DNA of 28,077 nucleotides from HyVt-337 sp964428895 (GTDB lineage Bacteria; Planctomycetota; Phycisphaerae; SM23-33). The notes under the pieces were generated by a model. That model was not told the origin of the DNA. It did not search any database and saw only the letters and a list, made by a program, of their open reading frames with translations. Positions 1 to 6,431 of the stretch are shown piece after piece. The DNA lies in NCBI GenBank assembly GCA_964428895.1, contig CAYRZU010000049.1, positions 1 to 28,077 on the forward strand, given 5' to 3'. A program made the position numbers and the translations under genes. The first letter of the stretch is position 1; each line of letters starts with the position of its first letter.

Positions 1-74
1 ATTGAAAGTGACTTGGAGGCGCAGCTCCGCACAGACATCCGGGCCTGGGGTTCTGGGTGAAGGGAGAACAGATC

Positions 75-1142
75 ATGCATTCGCGGTCGTCAATACTGTT
101 ATCAACGGTTGTCGCCGTATGTCTTCTGACCACCATGGCGTCGGGGCAGGGCGTGTCGTTTCAAACCGTGGGCCTCAACAGCAAGACCTTCTCGGTGTCC
201 GGGAACGGGCAGGTATTCGTCGGCATTACACCGGACGATAAGGCCGGTTACTGGCAGGACGGGATCGGCTGGCAGGATTTCGGGTTCGGCGGGTACGCCT
301 ACGACGCCAACTATGACGGGTCTGTGATTGTCGGGTTCACCGGGTCGTCCAGCAGCCAAATCGGCGGCAACGACGCATACCGGTGGTCTTCGGCTGGCGG
401 GATGACTTACCTACCGGATCCGGCCAACCTGGGCTTGGCGGTTTCGCGCAATGGCACGACCGTGGTCGGTGTCCATGGCGGTGGGAGTAGCGATCGGCAT
501 CCGTTCGTCTACGATCCCGTCAGTGGAACGATTGACTTGTCAGGCATCTCGGGCGTGCCGAGCGTCAGCTACGCACGGGCCGTGTCCCATGACGGCGCCA
601 TTATCGGCGGGGACGGGTTCCTCTGGACCCGCGGGCAGGCGACCGCTCAGTCTATGAACATGTCGGTTAGAGGGATGTCAAACTACGGCGACGTCGTCGT
701 GGGGTATCGGGGCGTCAGCAACGGATCGGCCCTGGTCCGCTGGACCGCAGCCACCGGTGAAGTGGAACTGCCCCAGTTGGCCTACGAGGGAACGTCGGGT
801 AACTACCATTACGCCCTCGGCTGCACCAGCGATGGCGGGCTCATTGCCGGCTACCACGCGCCGTATTCGGGCTACAACCGGGCCCTTATCTGGGACGAAG
901 CGGACGGCATTCGCTATCTCCAGGACGACCTGGAAGGCATCTACGGCATGGACCTGGGCGACTGGCGCCTCGAGACGGCCTACGTCTCTGACAACGGTCT
1001 GGTCTTCACCGGTCGCGCCAAAGATATCTATACCGGCCAGCAAGAGGCCTACGTGGTCGCGTTGCCCGAGCCGGCCACCCTCGGCCTGCTCGCCGCAGGC
1101 GGCCTGGCGCTACTTCAGCGCAAACGACGCAAGCGAAGCTAA
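75..1142 (+). CDS. PEP-CTERM sorted, HAF-repeat-like secreted protein
   Basis: A 355-residue exported protein. The N-terminus is a signal peptide (hydrophobic residues about 7-20, likely cleavage after Ala-Ser-Gly near residue 24). The body repeats units of the type 'A-x-S-x-(D/N)-G-x-x-V-x-G ... W', resembling HAF-type extracellular repeats and probably a beta-propeller-like fold. The C-terminus is a textbook PEP-CTERM tag: Pro-Glu-Pro, a Gly/Ala/Leu-rich membrane segment, then a basic tail RKRRKRS. In this family an exosortase recognises the tag and delivers the protein to the cell surface; no exosortase gene is in the window. An in-frame GTG at 57 exists, but ATG 75 follows a Shine-Dalgarno GGGAGA (63-68) and gives the proper signal peptide. 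The molecular role is unknown. Confidence 0.85.
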   Translation: MHSRSSILLSTVVAVCLLTTMASGQGVSFQTVGLNSKTFSVSGNGQVFVGITPDDKAGYWQDGIGWQDFGFGGYAYDANYDGSVIVGFTGSSSSQIGGNDAYRWSSAGGMTYLPDPANLGLAVSRNGTTVVGVHGGGSSDRHPFVYDPVSGTIDLSGISGVPSVSYARAVSHDGAIIGGDGFLWTRGQATAQSMNMSVRGMSNYGDVVVGYRGVSNGSALVRWTAATGEVELPQLAYEGTSGNYHYALGCTSDGGLIAGYHAPYSGYNRALIWDEADGIRYLQDDLEGIYGMDLGDWRLETAYVSDNGLVFTGRAKDIYTGQQEAYVVALPEPATLGLLAAGGLALLQRKRRKRS

Positions 1143-1169
1143 CCGCCGAGGTCATCAATTCAGAACGCG

Positions 1170-1201
1170 ACGGGCGGCATTCCACAAGGAACGCCGCCCG
1201 T
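1170..1201 (+). terminator. Hairpin terminator of the PEP-CTERM gene
   Basis: An inverted repeat 28 bases after the stop codon: arms 1170-1183 and 1188-1201, 14 bp with one A/C mismatch, and a 4-base loop ACAA. The downstream tract is only weakly U-rich (TTCTC). The position fits a terminator, but efficiency is uncertain without a longer U run. Confidence 0.55.
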
Positions 1202-1469
1202 TCTCGTGTCCGAGGCCCATCATCCTGTAACAACCTGTCGATCCTGCAAGTTTCAGTTGACTCGGCGGTAGGGCGGGGTGGTCGAGCAACTGGACATGGC
1301 CGTAGGATTGGGGGAGTGGTTGGCGGCGGGGCTGACGGGTGTTTCGGCGCCCCAAAAGTGTTCGGGATTGTTCGGGGCGCCTACGGGGCGCGCGGGGCGC
1401 TACCCCCGACAGATCGCGGGGCGCGCACACCTGAGTGTCGGGTGTGTGTTCGGGGGGACGGCCGGAATT

Positions 1470-1513
1470 GGGATCGGGGAACTGGGAATTAGGGCAGGGG
1501 TGCGGGTTGAGGG
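1470..1513 (+). repeat. G-tract cluster with G-quadruplex potential
   Basis: Seven runs of three or four G (1470-1472, 1476-1479, 1484-1486, 1492-1494, 1497-1500, 1504-1506, 1511-1513) are separated by loops of only 2-5 bases. This satisfies the usual G3+N1-7 quadruplex pattern several times over. A further run of six G lies at 1452-1457. Confidence 0.6.
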
Positions 1514-1572
1514 AGAGCAAAAGTCAGAGCCGGCCGTCCGATTCGGCGATCACCCCCCTCAACCCTCGCCCC
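1497..1572. repeat. Long imperfect inverted repeat
   Basis: Arms 1497-1513 and 1556-1572 pair over 17 positions with one mismatch and one G-U wobble; the central ten bases GGGTTGAGGG / CCCTCAACCC are perfect. The 42-base loop contains a smaller GCCG...CGGC hairpin. The left arm shares G-tracts with the quadruplex-like run, so the two structures would compete. Confidence 0.5.
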
Positions 1573-1681
1573 GCAAACCTTTTCTGACCGCTTGACGCCG
1601 ATGAGGTCCGGCCGTAACTTTTACCCCAGAACTCACGGAATGGGTTCCACCTCGATAGCGACGGCCCGCCAAGGGCCGGGC

Positions 1682-1687
1682 TAGAAT
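1682..1687 (+). promoter_or_regulatory. Possible -10 element before the small membrane protein gene
   Basis: TAGAAT lies 73 bases before ATG 1761 and is followed by a 6-bp GCCGGC hairpin (1703-1719) in the would-be leader. The same hexamer sits just before the DnaJ gene at 22617. No clear -35 element is seen, so this is tentative. Confidence 0.25.
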
Positions 1688-1760
1688 GGATTGAGAAACC
1701 TGGCCGGCATGAGGCCGGCTCGACCTGAGCATCTGGGATTAGCTTGAAAGGAGCTTCACC

Positions 1761-2060
1761 ATGGAAATGCTGGGAATGCCACTCGCAATCTTGCTGGTCT
1801 TCTACCTGTACCTGCTGGTTCGCTTTCAACACGTTAAGCGGCCGGGGCTGTTCCTGATCGGCGTGGCCGGTCTGGCGCTGGCTTTCGTTTCCAACTTCTT
1901 CTTGGTCCACCATAGTGTAGCTGTTGTGGCCCATGTCCTCTTCTCGGTCAGCGCGCTGGTGGCGTTTGTTGGGGCCGTCGGCGCCTGCTTTGGCGGCGAA
2001 CTGCCGGGCCAGTTGGCCAAGATGGCCGACGACCTGGATAAGTCCGGCCAAGCCCAATAG
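1761..2060 (+). CDS. Small three-helix membrane protein, unknown function
   Basis: A 99-residue hydrophobic protein with three predicted membrane helices (about residues 3-21, 29-48 and 52-76) and a short charged C-terminal tail. A good Shine-Dalgarno (GAAAGGAG at 1745-1752) supports ATG 1761. It ends 8 bases before the nitroreductase gene, so the two are probably co-transcribed. I do not recognise the family. The two loops between helices are short and there is no obvious metal-binding or catalytic motif apart from a His pair at residues 50-51. Confidence 0.7.
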   Translation: MEMLGMPLAILLVFYLYLLVRFQHVKRPGLFLIGVAGLALAFVSNFFLVHHSVAVVAHVLFSVSALVAFVGAVGACFGGELPGQLAKMADDLDKSGQAQ

Positions 2061-2068
2061 GGAATCGC

Positions 2069-2581
2069 ATGGATCTCTACGAAGCCATTCGTGACCGATT
2101 CAGCGTCCGAGCCTACCAGGACACGCCGGTTGAGCCCGACAAGCTCCGGCGTGTCCTGGAGGCCGGGCGGTCGGCGCCGTCGGGCAATAACGGCCAGCCC
2201 TGGAAGTTCGTGGTGGTCCAGGACGCCGCCCGCCGCCGCGCCGTCTGCAAGGCGGCCAAGGATCAGGCGTTCGTGGCTCAGGCTCCGGTGGTGGTCGGTG
2301 TGGTCGGCTTGGCCCCCGAGAAGATCATGAGCTGCGAGATCCCGGGCGACCCGGTTGATTGCGCCATTGCCATCGACCACATGACCTTGGCGGCGGTAGC
2401 TGAGGGGCTCGGCACGTGCTGGGTCGGCGCTTTCATCCAGGCCGAGGCCAAGAAGGTACTCGGCGTGCCGGATGATCTGCATGTGATCGAGTTGCTGGCG
2501 CTGGGGTACCCGGCGGTCGAGCCTCACGAAAAGAAGCGAAAGAGCTTCGACGAGGTCGTCTGCTGGGAGCAATTCAGCTAG
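2069..2581 (+). CDS. Nitroreductase family FMN-dependent oxidoreductase
   Basis: A 170-residue protein of the compact nitroreductase family, which uses FMN and NAD(P)H to reduce nitro compounds, quinones or related substrates. Family hallmarks are the N-terminal 'RFSVRAY' segment (FMN phosphate-binding Arg residues), the 'SAPSGNNGQPW' motif near residues 35-46, and the later 'GLGTCWVGAF' motif near residues 114-123. The length matches the short, homodimeric subgroup. A Shine-Dalgarno AGGGAA precedes ATG 2069, and the gene follows the small membrane protein gene after 8 bases. The true substrate cannot be inferred. Confidence 0.88.
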   Translation: MDLYEAIRDRFSVRAYQDTPVEPDKLRRVLEAGRSAPSGNNGQPWKFVVVQDAARRRAVCKAAKDQAFVAQAPVVVGVVGLAPEKIMSCEIPGDPVDCAIAIDHMTLAAVAEGLGTCWVGAFIQAEAKKVLGVPDDLHVIELLALGYPAVEPHEKKRKSFDEVVCWEQFS

Positions 2582-2619
2582 GGCGATCTCGCGCGGCCAG
2601 GCGTTGGCGTTGGTAGGAG

Positions 2620-2640
2620 GTCGCCGGTTCGGCCGGCGAC
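2620..2640 (+). terminator. UUCG-type hairpin after the nitroreductase gene
   Basis: A perfect 8-bp stem GTCGCCGG/CCGGCGAC closes a TTCGG loop 39 bases after the nitroreductase stop. There is no U-tract (GGGGG follows), so it may stabilise the mRNA end or be a weak terminator. Confidence 0.4.
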
Positions 2641-2756
2641 GGGGGTATGCATATGACTGCGATTCTCGCAAAGGGCGTGGTGAATCTCGCGCGGTTCGGC
2701 CGATGGACGTATTATCGGCTCGGACAACTAGTTGCGCTTCGGCACAAAGGAACGCC

Positions 2757-4454
2757 ATGACGAAGTCAGGCAACCAGGGCGGGAAGCCTCCACATTCATC
2801 CGGCACGAAGATTCGGACGATGCTGATCCTCAAGGGCCCCAAGCTGGAAGGTCAGGGCATCATTGAGTTGCTGGCCAGCCAGTTCGACCTTCAGGTCGTT
2901 GCCGACAGCGATGAAGCGATGGCCGTCATTCGTGGCGGGCAGGTTGATGCGGTGGTGGCAGAGACGGCCGACTTCCTGCCGCTCGAGCGAGGGATCGTTA
3001 CGCAGCAGGCGGGGGCCATTCTCGACCAGATCGCCGACGGCGTGTGCCTGGCCGGTCCGGACGGGGAGATCGTTTGGGCCAACCGCCAACTGCAGGAACT
3101 GCCCGACCAATCGCGGGAGGGCCTGCGGGTGCTGTGTGTGCAGGCGTTCAACGAATTCCGCAAGGGCCGCGGCGATGATGTCCGCGGCAAGCGCTACTCG
3201 CTAATGCCGGCGGATGGTTCCTACAGCGAAGTGCTCTGTTCGCCGGTGCGAGATGAGCAAGGGGGACTTAAGCACGTTTCGGCGGTGGTGGTCGACGCGA
3301 CCCGCCCCCGGCAGCAGCAGCGCAAGATCAACGCCATCGACCAGGCCGGCCGCGAACTGGTGCGGCTGGACTTTGAAGCGGTTTCGCAGAAGGACGCCTC
3401 CGAGCGGCTGACGCTGCTGGAGGAGCGGATCATCCGGTTCAGCCGCGATGTGCTGAACTACAAGCACTGGGCCCTGTTGCTGCTGGACGCCAAGACCAAT
3501 CGCCTGGAGATGCTGGTCTGCGAGGGCCTCGATGATATTGCCAGCGAGTACGAGCTGTTCGCCAGCACCGAGGGCAACGGCATTACGGGCTATGTGGCCG
3601 CCACGGGTCGGAGCTATATCTGTGCGAATACGCGTAAGGACCCGCGCTACCTGCTGAGCCTGCCGCACCCCGGCAGCAGCCTGACCGTTCCGCTCCGCAT
3701 GCACGACCGCGTGATTGGCGTGCTGCACGTGGAATCTGATAAGACCGACGCCTTCGGCGAAGAGGATCGCCAATTCGCCGATATCTTCGCCAACTACGTG
3801 GCGTTGGCGTTGAATGTGCTGAACCTGCTGGTGATCGAGCGGCACGCGACGCACTCGCGGCTTTCGGGAACGGTGACCAGCCAGCTGTCCGGGCCCATCA
3901 ATGATGTGATTACCGAGGCCGGCGAGTTGATGGACGATTACATCGGTCACGATGACCTCCGCCAACGGCTGCAGCATATCGTGGACCGGGCCAGTGAGAT
4001 TCGCGAGACCGTCAAGCAGTGGAGCCGGTCCGGCGAAACCGGGGTCCTGCCGACCGGCGAGAAGGCTCAGGCGGATCCGTTGCTGGCCGGCAAGAAGATC
4101 CTCGTTGTTGATGATGAAGTCGTTATCCGCGAGACGGTGTGCGATATCCTCGTGCCGTACGGGTGCGACGTAGACTTGGCTGCCGATGGCCTCGAGGCGA
4201 CCGAGAGAATCGGCCAGGCGCACTACGATCTGGTGATTTCGGACATCAAGATGCCCGGGGCGACCGGCTATGAGGTGTTCGCGATCGCCAAGGCCGCATC
4301 CAATGAGACCGAGGTGATCCTGATCACGGCCTTCGGGTACGATCCCGGCCACAGCATTGTTAAAGCCAACCGGGAAGGCCTGGCCGCGGTTCTGATGAAG
4401 CCGTTCAAGGTCAACGATCTGCTGAAACAGGTCCGCCAGGCGCTGTCGAAGTAG
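2757..4454 (+). CDS. PAS-GAF sensor with C-terminal receiver domain, no kinase domain
   Basis: A 565-residue cytoplasmic signalling protein. Order seen: a degenerate receiver-like segment (about 21-79), a PAS-like domain (84-185), a GAF domain (215-355), a helical segment resembling a histidine-kinase dimerisation region but without a clear H-box (362-422), and a full receiver domain (446-565). The receiver has acidic pair Asp452/Asp453, phospho-acceptor Asp496, switch Thr524 and Lys548. No HATPase domain and no DNA-binding or enzymatic output domain is present, so it should take phosphate from a separate kinase. An in-frame ORF extends upstream to 2604, but ATG 2757 is preceded by AAAGGA at about 2746-2751 and begins the conserved part. 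It lies 279 bases before the pilus locus and may regulate it; that is inference. Confidence 0.82.
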   Translation: MTKSGNQGGKPPHSSGTKIRTMLILKGPKLEGQGIIELLASQFDLQVVADSDEAMAVIRGGQVDAVVAETADFLPLERGIVTQQAGAILDQIADGVCLAGPDGEIVWANRQLQELPDQSREGLRVLCVQAFNEFRKGRGDDVRGKRYSLMPADGSYSEVLCSPVRDEQGGLKHVSAVVVDATRPRQQQRKINAIDQAGRELVRLDFEAVSQKDASERLTLLEERIIRFSRDVLNYKHWALLLLDAKTNRLEMLVCEGLDDIASEYELFASTEGNGITGYVAATGRSYICANTRKDPRYLLSLPHPGSSLTVPLRMHDRVIGVLHVESDKTDAFGEEDRQFADIFANYVALALNVLNLLVIERHATHSRLSGTVTSQLSGPINDVITEAGELMDDYIGHDDLRQRLQHIVDRASEIRETVKQWSRSGETGVLPTGEKAQADPLLAGKKILVVDDEVVIRETVCDILVPYGCDVDLAADGLEATERIGQAHYDLVISDIKMPGATGYEVFAIAKAASNETEVILITAFGYDPGHSIVKANREGLAAVLMKPFKVNDLLKQVRQALSK

Positions 4455-4595
4455 GGGTAAATGGGGGCGATCTCGTCCGAATTCTCGGAGGTTCAGATAT
4501 TCTACCGAGTCTGATTAAGGCCGGTGGTAAATCCGTCGATACACCCTCTAGCCTGACCCGCGTTGTTGCTCCGTAGCGGTCGGACTGAAGTGGTT

Positions 4596-4640
4596 TTCAC
4601 ACAGAAGCGCATCCTATGTTCTGATAGGACAGGCATAGGA
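4596..4640 (+). promoter_or_regulatory. Candidate promoter/operator upstream of gspG
   Basis: A -35-like TTCACA (4596-4601) is 18 bases from a -10-like TCTGAT (4620-4625). Overlapping the -10 is a palindrome TCCTAT-N6-ATAGGA (4612-4629). The heptamer ATAGGAC occurs at 4624-4630 and again at 4635-4641, exactly 11 bases apart, about one helical turn. This arrangement suggests a regulator binding site, but consensus match is moderate only. Confidence 0.3.
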
Positions 4641-4733
4641 CCTAAGAGAGGCGAATAAGCCGTTGTTGTGGTCGTTCACGGGACGTCCGCACACGGCCAG
4701 TCAATCAAGTAGGACGTTCCGGAGGTCGGTTCC

Positions 4734-5135
4734 ATGAAGCGCAAAGGTTTTACGCTCGTCGAAATTCTGATTGTTGTTGTGATCCTGGGCATTCTTGCCG
4801 CCATCGTCGTTCCGCAGTTCACGGAAGCATCCAACGAGGCCAAGGAAGCTGCGCTGGCCAGCGATTTGCAGACGGTCCGCAGCCAGCTGGAGCTTTACAA
4901 GATCCAGCATAAGGGCAAGTATCCGACCGACATCAGCACGCTGACCACCAAGACCGACGCCGACGGCAAGGCCGGTGGCAACTATGGTCCGTATCTGACC
5001 AAGTTCCCCAAAAACCCCTTCACCGGCACCAGCGATGTCGACACGGCCACCAAGGGTGGCGGGAACAAGGGCTGGTTCTATGCCTCTTCGACCGGCGAGT
5101 TCACCCCGGACGACGACGATCACAAGACGTGGTAA
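4734..5135 (+). CDS. gspG: GspG-like major pseudopilin
   Basis: A 133-residue prepilin and probably the main pilus/pseudopilus subunit of this locus. The short basic leader MKRKG is followed by the prepilin peptidase motif G|FTLVE with Glu at mature position 5, then a 20-residue hydrophobic helix ending in VVPQF, as in type II secretion GspG. The globular part carries the typical 'KYPTDISTL' and 'GPYLTKFPKNPF' segments. The C-terminus is strikingly acidic (four Asp in a row before HKTW). A strong GGAGG at 4721-4725 precedes ATG 4734, consistent with high expression. A double hairpin follows. The family normally binds calcium in its C-terminal loop, which may fit the acidic tail. Confidence 0.88.
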   Translation: MKRKGFTLVEILIVVVILGILAAIVVPQFTEASNEAKEAALASDLQTVRSQLELYKIQHKGKYPTDISTLTTKTDADGKAGGNYGPYLTKFPKNPFTGTSDVDTATKGGGNKGWFYASSTGEFTPDDDDHKTW

Positions 5136-5145
5136 CAGCATAATA

Positions 5146-5216
5146 GCCGTTGGGTTGCCCAACGGCGCCGGACGCGATCTCCCGACCGGGGCCGCTTAGG
5201 CGACCCCGGCCGGGAG
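5146..5216 (+). terminator. Tandem hairpins after the major pseudopilin gene
   Basis: Hairpin 1 is perfect: 9-bp arms 5146-5154 and 5158-5166 with loop TTG. Hairpin 2 has 17-base arms 5179-5195 and 5200-5216 with two mismatches and loop TTAG. Neither is followed by a U-tract, and the next pseudopilin gene begins 46 bases later. They look more like a transcript-stabilising or partial-termination element that raises gspG mRNA over the downstream genes. Confidence 0.6.
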
Positions 5217-5262
5217 CGGTCCATTCCGGCCGTTGGCGGTTTCGGGAATCGGTGGTGTCAGG

Positions 5263-5751
5263 ATGAGACGACAAAGCGGATTCACACTGGCTGAGTCGTT
5301 GATGGCGATCACGTTATTGGCGGTGTGTATCACGGCCATCACGGGGCCGTTCGTAGCCGGGGCCCAGAATGACCAAGAAGACGCCCGCTCCGCTTTGGCG
5401 ACCGCCTTGGCCTCGGAGATGATGGAAGAGGTCCTGGCGTCCGACTACGACGATCCCGATGGGGCCAGTGAGTTGGGCCCCGAGTCCGGGGAATCCAGCC
5501 GAGCCAAGTTCGACAACATCGACGATTACGACGGCTACGCCGAGTCGGAATGGCTGATTGCCAATCAGTTTGGCGAGGTCGCCACGGGGGCGGCCGCCGA
5601 GGGGCTCAGTCGCAGCGTCGATGTCGACTACGTTTACGTCAGCGGGCAAGGGGGTGCCGACCCGGCCACCTTTGTCCGCATTACCGTGGTGGTTAGCCAT
5701 CACGATCGCCCCTTGGCTACGTTAGTGCGATTGCGTTACGCGCACAGCTAG
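5263..5751 (+). CDS. GspI/PilV-like minor pseudopilin
   Basis: A 162-residue prepilin with leader MRRQSG, the cleavage motif G|FTLAE (Glu at mature position 5) and a hydrophobic N-terminal helix ending near residue 34. The part after the helix matches GspI/PilV-type minor subunits ('A-x-A-L-A-S-E-M-M-E'), followed by a very acidic stretch (about residues 64-98, rich in Asp, Glu and Tyr) common in this group. In type II secretion GspI nucleates the pseudopilus tip with GspJ and GspK. I chose ATG 5263 rather than the upstream in-frame GTG 5233 because prepilin leaders are short. The ribosome site is weak, which fits low minor-subunit expression. Confidence 0.8.
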   Translation: MRRQSGFTLAESLMAITLLAVCITAITGPFVAGAQNDQEDARSALATALASEMMEEVLASDYDDPDGASELGPESGESSRAKFDNIDDYDGYAESEWLIANQFGEVATGAAAEGLSRSVDVDYVYVSGQGGADPATFVRITVVVSHHDRPLATLVRLRYAHS

Positions 5752-5765
5752 CGCGAGACGATGCC

Positions 5766-6425
5766 ATGAGACGGATGGCCGACAATTCGAGTCGCGGGGC
5801 CTTCACCTTGCTGGAGGTGATGCTGGCCATTGCCGTTATTGCCGTGATGGGGCTCAGTATCGCCGGTGTCTCGATGGCGCTATCGACGGCCTACGAGAAT
5901 AGCCAAGACCAATACCAGTGCACCCAGGCCGGCCGGATTGTCATGTTGCGGCTGGAGCAGACCTTCCGCCAAGCGCACCTGATCACGGACGCCGCGGGTA
6001 GTTCGGTGATCTTGTGGTCGGACGCCAACGCCGACGGGGACATCAACATCAGCGAACTGACGGCCCTGATGTGGTCGAGCCGGTCGCAAACACTCATGCG
6101 TTACCGGATTCAGTTCCCGGAAAGCTGGTCCGAGTATCGCAAGGCCCTCTACGACACCAAACTCCCGCTGTCGGTCGCGACGTTCAAGAACATGGCGAGG
6201 TCCCCTTACTTTCGCCTCTATCGGGAGGAGACTCTCCTGGCCGAGCAGGTCGAGAACTTCGCCATTGGGCTTTCTCCGGCTGTCCCGCTGACGACGGCGG
6301 CATCGATCGAAATGACGATTACGAAGGACCAAGGGTCGCTGGCCCTTCGCAGCGGCGCTTCGTTGCGAGCCGATCAGACCCATCGCGTCCAACCAAGCGG
6401 AGGCGGCTACGTGCTAACCGATTAG
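5766..6425 (+). CDS. GspJ/PilW-like minor pseudopilin with EF-hand-like loop
   Basis: A 219-residue prepilin. An 11-residue leader ends at Gly11; the next residues are AFTLLE, so cleavage is after Gly11 and the mature protein has Glu at position 6 (or 5 if cleaved one later). A hydrophobic helix runs to about residue 40. Size and layout fit GspJ-type minor pseudopilins. Residues 86-97 form a canonical EF-hand loop (Asp1, Asn3, Asp5, Gly6, Asp7, Ile8, Asn9, Glu12; DNA 6021-6056), unusual for this family. It starts 14 bases after the GspI-like gene and ends 6 bases before the next, so translation is probably coupled. ATG 5775 is an alternative start. Confidence 0.75.
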   Translation: MRRMADNSSRGAFTLLEVMLAIAVIAVMGLSIAGVSMALSTAYENSQDQYQCTQAGRIVMLRLEQTFRQAHLITDAAGSSVILWSDANADGDINISELTALMWSSRSQTLMRYRIQFPESWSEYRKALYDTKLPLSVATFKNMARSPYFRLYREETLLAEQVENFAIGLSPAVPLTTAASIEMTITKDQGSLALRSGASLRADQTHRVQPSGGGYVLTD

Positions 6426-6431
6426 CCCACC

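Larger units (their letters stand above)
1202..1760. other. Non-coding GC-rich spacer with repeats and G-tracts
   Basis: No believable gene is seen here. Open frames on both strands give low-complexity, Pro/Arg-rich translations without ribosome sites. The spacer holds inverted arms GGCGCCCC/GGGGCGCC (1346-1353 and 1374-1381), four copies of CGGGGCGC starting at 1373, 1384, 1393 and 1417, and a dense run of G-tracts (1470-1513). It also has a long imperfect inverted repeat (1497-1572) and two small hairpins (1662-1678 and 1703-1719). It may be a dispersed intergenic repeat or a structured RNA; neither can be decided from one copy. Confidence 0.5.

Noticed and set aside
1373..1424. A CRISPR-like array from the repeated CGGGGCGC
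   Set aside because: Repeat units are only 8 bases with irregular spacing of 9-24 bases and no cas genes are nearby.
1278..1595. A 105-codon plus-strand frame in the left spacer
   Set aside because: No ribosome site, low-complexity translation, and it runs across the G-tracts and the inverted repeat.
3201..4352. A 383-codon open frame on the minus strand inside the PAS-GAF-receiver gene
   Set aside because: It is the antisense shadow of a high-GC gene; the translation has no recognisable domain and the plus-strand gene has clear motifs.
4455..4733. A cyclic-di-GMP riboswitch in front of gspG
   Set aside because: The position would be attractive, but I could not find the conserved GEMM-type core sequences or the paired stems.
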